Assembly (NCBI GenBank): GCA_027488715.1
Contig: JAIYBD010000202.1
Coordinates: 1 to 6,836 of the forward strand
DNA length: 6,836 bases
Reading direction: 5' to 3'
Source: Bacteroidota bacterium
GTDB taxonomy: Bacteria > Bacteroidota > Bacteroidia > UBA7662 > CANHCV01
Made by a program: the position numbers and the translations under genes. Below are positions 5,280 through 6,836 of this stretch, piece after piece (position 1 is the first letter of the stretch; the number at the start of each line of letters is the position of its first letter). The notes below the pieces were generated by a model. It had not been told where the DNA came from and made no database searches. It worked only from the letters and a program-made list of their open reading frames with translations.

Positions 5280-6509
5280 TTGATCAACAAGCGAAAGGTA
5301 ATTAACGATCCGGTTTACGGATTTATTTCCTTGCGCCATGAAATTATTTTTGATTTGATGGAACACCCCTGGTTTCAGCGGTTACGTCGAATCAAACAAT
5401 TGGGATTATCTCACTTCGTGTACCCCGGCGCCATGCACACCCGTTTCTCCCACGCCTTGGGCGCCATGCATCTCATGGGCATGGCCATCGATTCGCTTCG
5501 ATCCAAAGGCGTTGAAATTTCGTTGGAGGAAGACGAAGCCTTGTGCATCGCCATTTTGCTGCACGATATCGGCCATGGTCCGTTTTCCCACGCTTTGGAA
5601 AATGCGCTCATCAAAAAGGTTCACCACGAACGCGTGGGATTGGCCATCATGAATAAGCTGAATTGGCATTTCCAAGGTCGTTTAGATTTGGCGATCCAAA
5701 TTTTCCTGAATCAATATTCGCGCAAATTCATGCACCAATTGGTGAGTTCGCAACTGGATATTGATCGCATGGATTACCTCACCCGAGATAGTTTTTTCAC
5801 CGGTGTGAACGAAGGAATCATCGGCTACGATCGGTTGCTGAAAATGATGAGCGTGAAGGAAGATCAATTGGTTTGGGAAGAGAAGGGGATTCACAGCATC
5901 GAAAAATTTATTCTGAGTCGATCCATCATGTACTGGCAGGTTTACATGCACAAAACGGTGCTTTCTGCCGAGTTTTTGATCATCGATTTGTTGAAGCGGG
6001 CCCAGGAGCTGGTTGATGCCGGACACGATTTGCCCGCTTCTCCCATGTTGAAGTGGTTCATGGAGCATCAACCCGACGATGATACCTTGGAAAACGACCC
6101 GGAAGTGCTGAATAAATTTCTCATGCTCGACGATTCCGATGTTTTGGTTTCTTGCAAAATGTGGATTACTCATTCCGATCCTACGCTTCGTTGTTTGGCG
6201 AATAAACTTTTGGATCGGGATCTTCACCAGGTTATTTTATCGAATCAACCCTTTGCATCATTAAACCTAGAAAATTGGAAGAAGTCAGTGGAAGAGATGA
6301 ATGCCGAGGTAATCACTTCTTACTTGTTTGCTACTGGAATGGTAGAAAATGATGTTTACAATCCGGCCAAAGGAGCCATCAAAATTCTTCAAAAAGACGG
6401 CCGAATTGTAGATTTTGCCGAGGTTTCTACCCATATGCGACATCTGCTAGAAGAAAAAAATGTGGTGAAACACTTCGTTTATTTACCCAAAGAGTGCGTT
6501 GTATCGTAA
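5280..6509 (+). CDS. HD-domain phosphohydrolase, dNTP triphosphohydrolase-like (SAMHD1/YdhJ-related)
   Basis: A 409-residue protein if started at TTG 5280. The order is VINDPVYGF (7-15), HPWFQRLRRIKQLGL (29-43), the HD core and a long helical C-terminal region. The metal-binding set is complete: His58 in HTRFSH, His95-Asp96 in LLHDIGHGPFSH, and Asp162 in DIDRMDYLTRD. The last motif is shared with SAMHD1-type enzymes, which strip triphosphate from dNTPs. The general HD nucleotide-hydrolase role is well supported; the exact nucleotide, and whether it is dNTP or a signalling nucleotide, is not. There is no ATG start. TTG 5280 gives MINKRKVINDPVYGFI, close to homologues I recall and compatible with the weak promoter at 5241. 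TTG 5247 (+11 residues) and GTG 5262 (+6) are in-frame alternatives. The gene diverges from porX and is followed after 13 bp by lpxD, probably in one operon. Confidence 0.85.
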   Translation: MINKRKVINDPVYGFISLRHEIIFDLMEHPWFQRLRRIKQLGLSHFVYPGAMHTRFSHALGAMHLMGMAIDSLRSKGVEISLEEDEALCIAILLHDIGHGPFSHALENALIKKVHHERVGLAIMNKLNWHFQGRLDLAIQIFLNQYSRKFMHQLVSSQLDIDRMDYLTRDSFFTGVNEGIIGYDRLLKMMSVKEDQLVWEEKGIHSIEKFILSRSIMYWQVYMHKTVLSAEFLIIDLLKRAQELVDAGHDLPASPMLKWFMEHQPDDDTLENDPEVLNKFLMLDDSDVLVSCKMWITHSDPTLRCLANKLLDRDLHQVILSNQPFASLNLENWKKSVEEMNAEVITSYLFATGMVENDVYNPAKGAIKILQKDGRIVDFAEVSTHMRHLLEEKNVVKHFVYLPKECVVS

Positions 6510-6522
6510 CTTAGATGTTGAC

Positions 6523-6836
6523 ATGAAGAAAGAATGGACTTTACATGCCTTGGCGCAACGGATGAACGGAAGGGTGGTTGGAGACGGGAATCGCAGGGTA
6601 TCCTCGCCCGAGAAAATTGAATGGGCGAAGAAAGAGCACATCGCTTTTTTTGCCAACGAGAAATATCTTCCCTTCGTATCCACCACCGAAGCCGGCGCTA
6701 TTGTCGTTTCGGAAGGATTTCCACTTGATCAATATCCCCATCAAACGTTTGTGGTGGTGGATTCTGCCTATGCTCGCTTTTCGGAACTCTTGGAATTTTT
6801 CCAGGGAGAAACCCAACGAAAGTCGGGAATTCATCC
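6523..6836 (+). CDS. lpxD: UDP-3-O-acylglucosamine N-acyltransferase LpxD, N-terminal part (3' end outside window)
   Basis: The frame is open from the ATG at 6523 to the window edge, giving about 104 residues of a protein usually near 340. It shows the LpxD N-terminal uridine-binding domain: WTLHALAQRMNGRVVGDG at 5-22, the VSSPEKIEWAKKEHIAFFAN segment at 27-46 with KYLPFV just after, the AGAIVVSEG strand, a VVVDSAYARFSELLEFF helix region, and GIHP at the edge, where the hexapeptide-repeat acyltransferase domain normally begins. LpxD adds the 3-hydroxyacyl chain to the 2-amino group of UDP-3-O-acyl-glucosamine, the third step of lipid A synthesis on the cytoplasmic side of the inner membrane. 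That fits a Gram-negative organism with an outer membrane. The catalytic histidine lies beyond the window. The start is 13 bp after the HD gene stop, with no Shine-Dalgarno; an ATG at 6515 is out of frame and closes after three codons. Confidence 0.92.
   Translation, partial: MKKEWTLHALAQRMNGRVVGDGNRRVSSPEKIEWAKKEHIAFFANEKYLPFVSTTEAGAIVVSEGFPLDQYPHQTFVVVDSAYARFSELLEFFQGETQRKSGIH

Noticed and set aside
5226..5366. N-terminal extension of PorX to the upstream ATG at 5366
   Set aside because: The 47 extra residues resemble no REC N-terminus and overlap the conserved start of the HD gene. The ATG at 5225 gives the standard PorX N-terminus.
5682..6227. Minus-strand open frame of 181 codons within the HD gene
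   Set aside because: It is fully antisense to a gene with an intact HD motif set, and the translation has no recognisable domain. It is a composition effect.
1..6836. Mobile elements, CRISPR arrays, tRNA/rRNA genes, phage or defence genes
   Set aside because: I saw no transposase or integrase motifs, terminal inverted repeats, regularly spaced repeats or tRNA-like cloverleaf. Genes tile the window almost without gaps and all are chromosomal housekeeping types.

Overview
The window looks like a chromosomal housekeeping segment of a Bacteroidota bacterium, probably a Flavobacteriales-like lineage of moderate GC. Three things point there: a PorX-type REC-PglZ protein, which is a Bacteroidota/type IX secretion marker; a RecQ with the long C-terminal extension usual in that phylum; and start sites that almost all lack a Shine-Dalgarno sequence. 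The assignment rests on recognised protein families only. No database search was possible.

Layout, left to right. (1) Plus strand, 2-481: the last 159 residues of a RecQ helicase, cut by the window edge. It is followed after 5 bp by a complete Mrp/ApbC-type P-loop ATPase (487-1545). (2) Minus strand, 1550-5225: a four-gene unit read right to left, porX, tsaE, alanine dehydrogenase (ald), then a small stand-alone GyrI-like domain protein. Spacing is 9 bp between porX and tsaE, then two successive 4-bp ATGA stop/start overlaps, so the last three genes look translationally coupled. This unit converges on mrp with only 4 bp between stop codons and no visible terminator. (3) Plus strand, about 5280-6836: an HD-domain phosphohydrolase related to dNTP triphosphohydrolases, then the 5' part of lpxD, cut by the right edge. 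The HD gene and porX diverge from a very short AT-rich region (about 5226-5279) that has a good Bacteroidota -7 motif for porX and a weaker one for the HD gene.

The genes cover DNA repair (RecQ), Fe-S cluster handling (Mrp), signal transduction for secretion (PorX), tRNA t6A modification (TsaE), alanine/pyruvate metabolism (Ald), nucleotide hydrolysis (HD protein) and lipid A synthesis (LpxD). From memory, porX-tsaE-ald opposite HD-lpxD is a familiar Bacteroidota neighbourhood. The GyrI-like gene at the end of the operon is the least expected member.

I see no mobile element, CRISPR array, RNA gene or clear new defence-type system. The points most worth a second look are active-site substitutions in Mrp (no CxxC pair) and Ald (no lysine at the Lys75 position), the coupled orphan GyrI-like gene, and the compressed, possibly mutually exclusive divergent promoters. 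No gene-free stretch longer than 300 bases exists.
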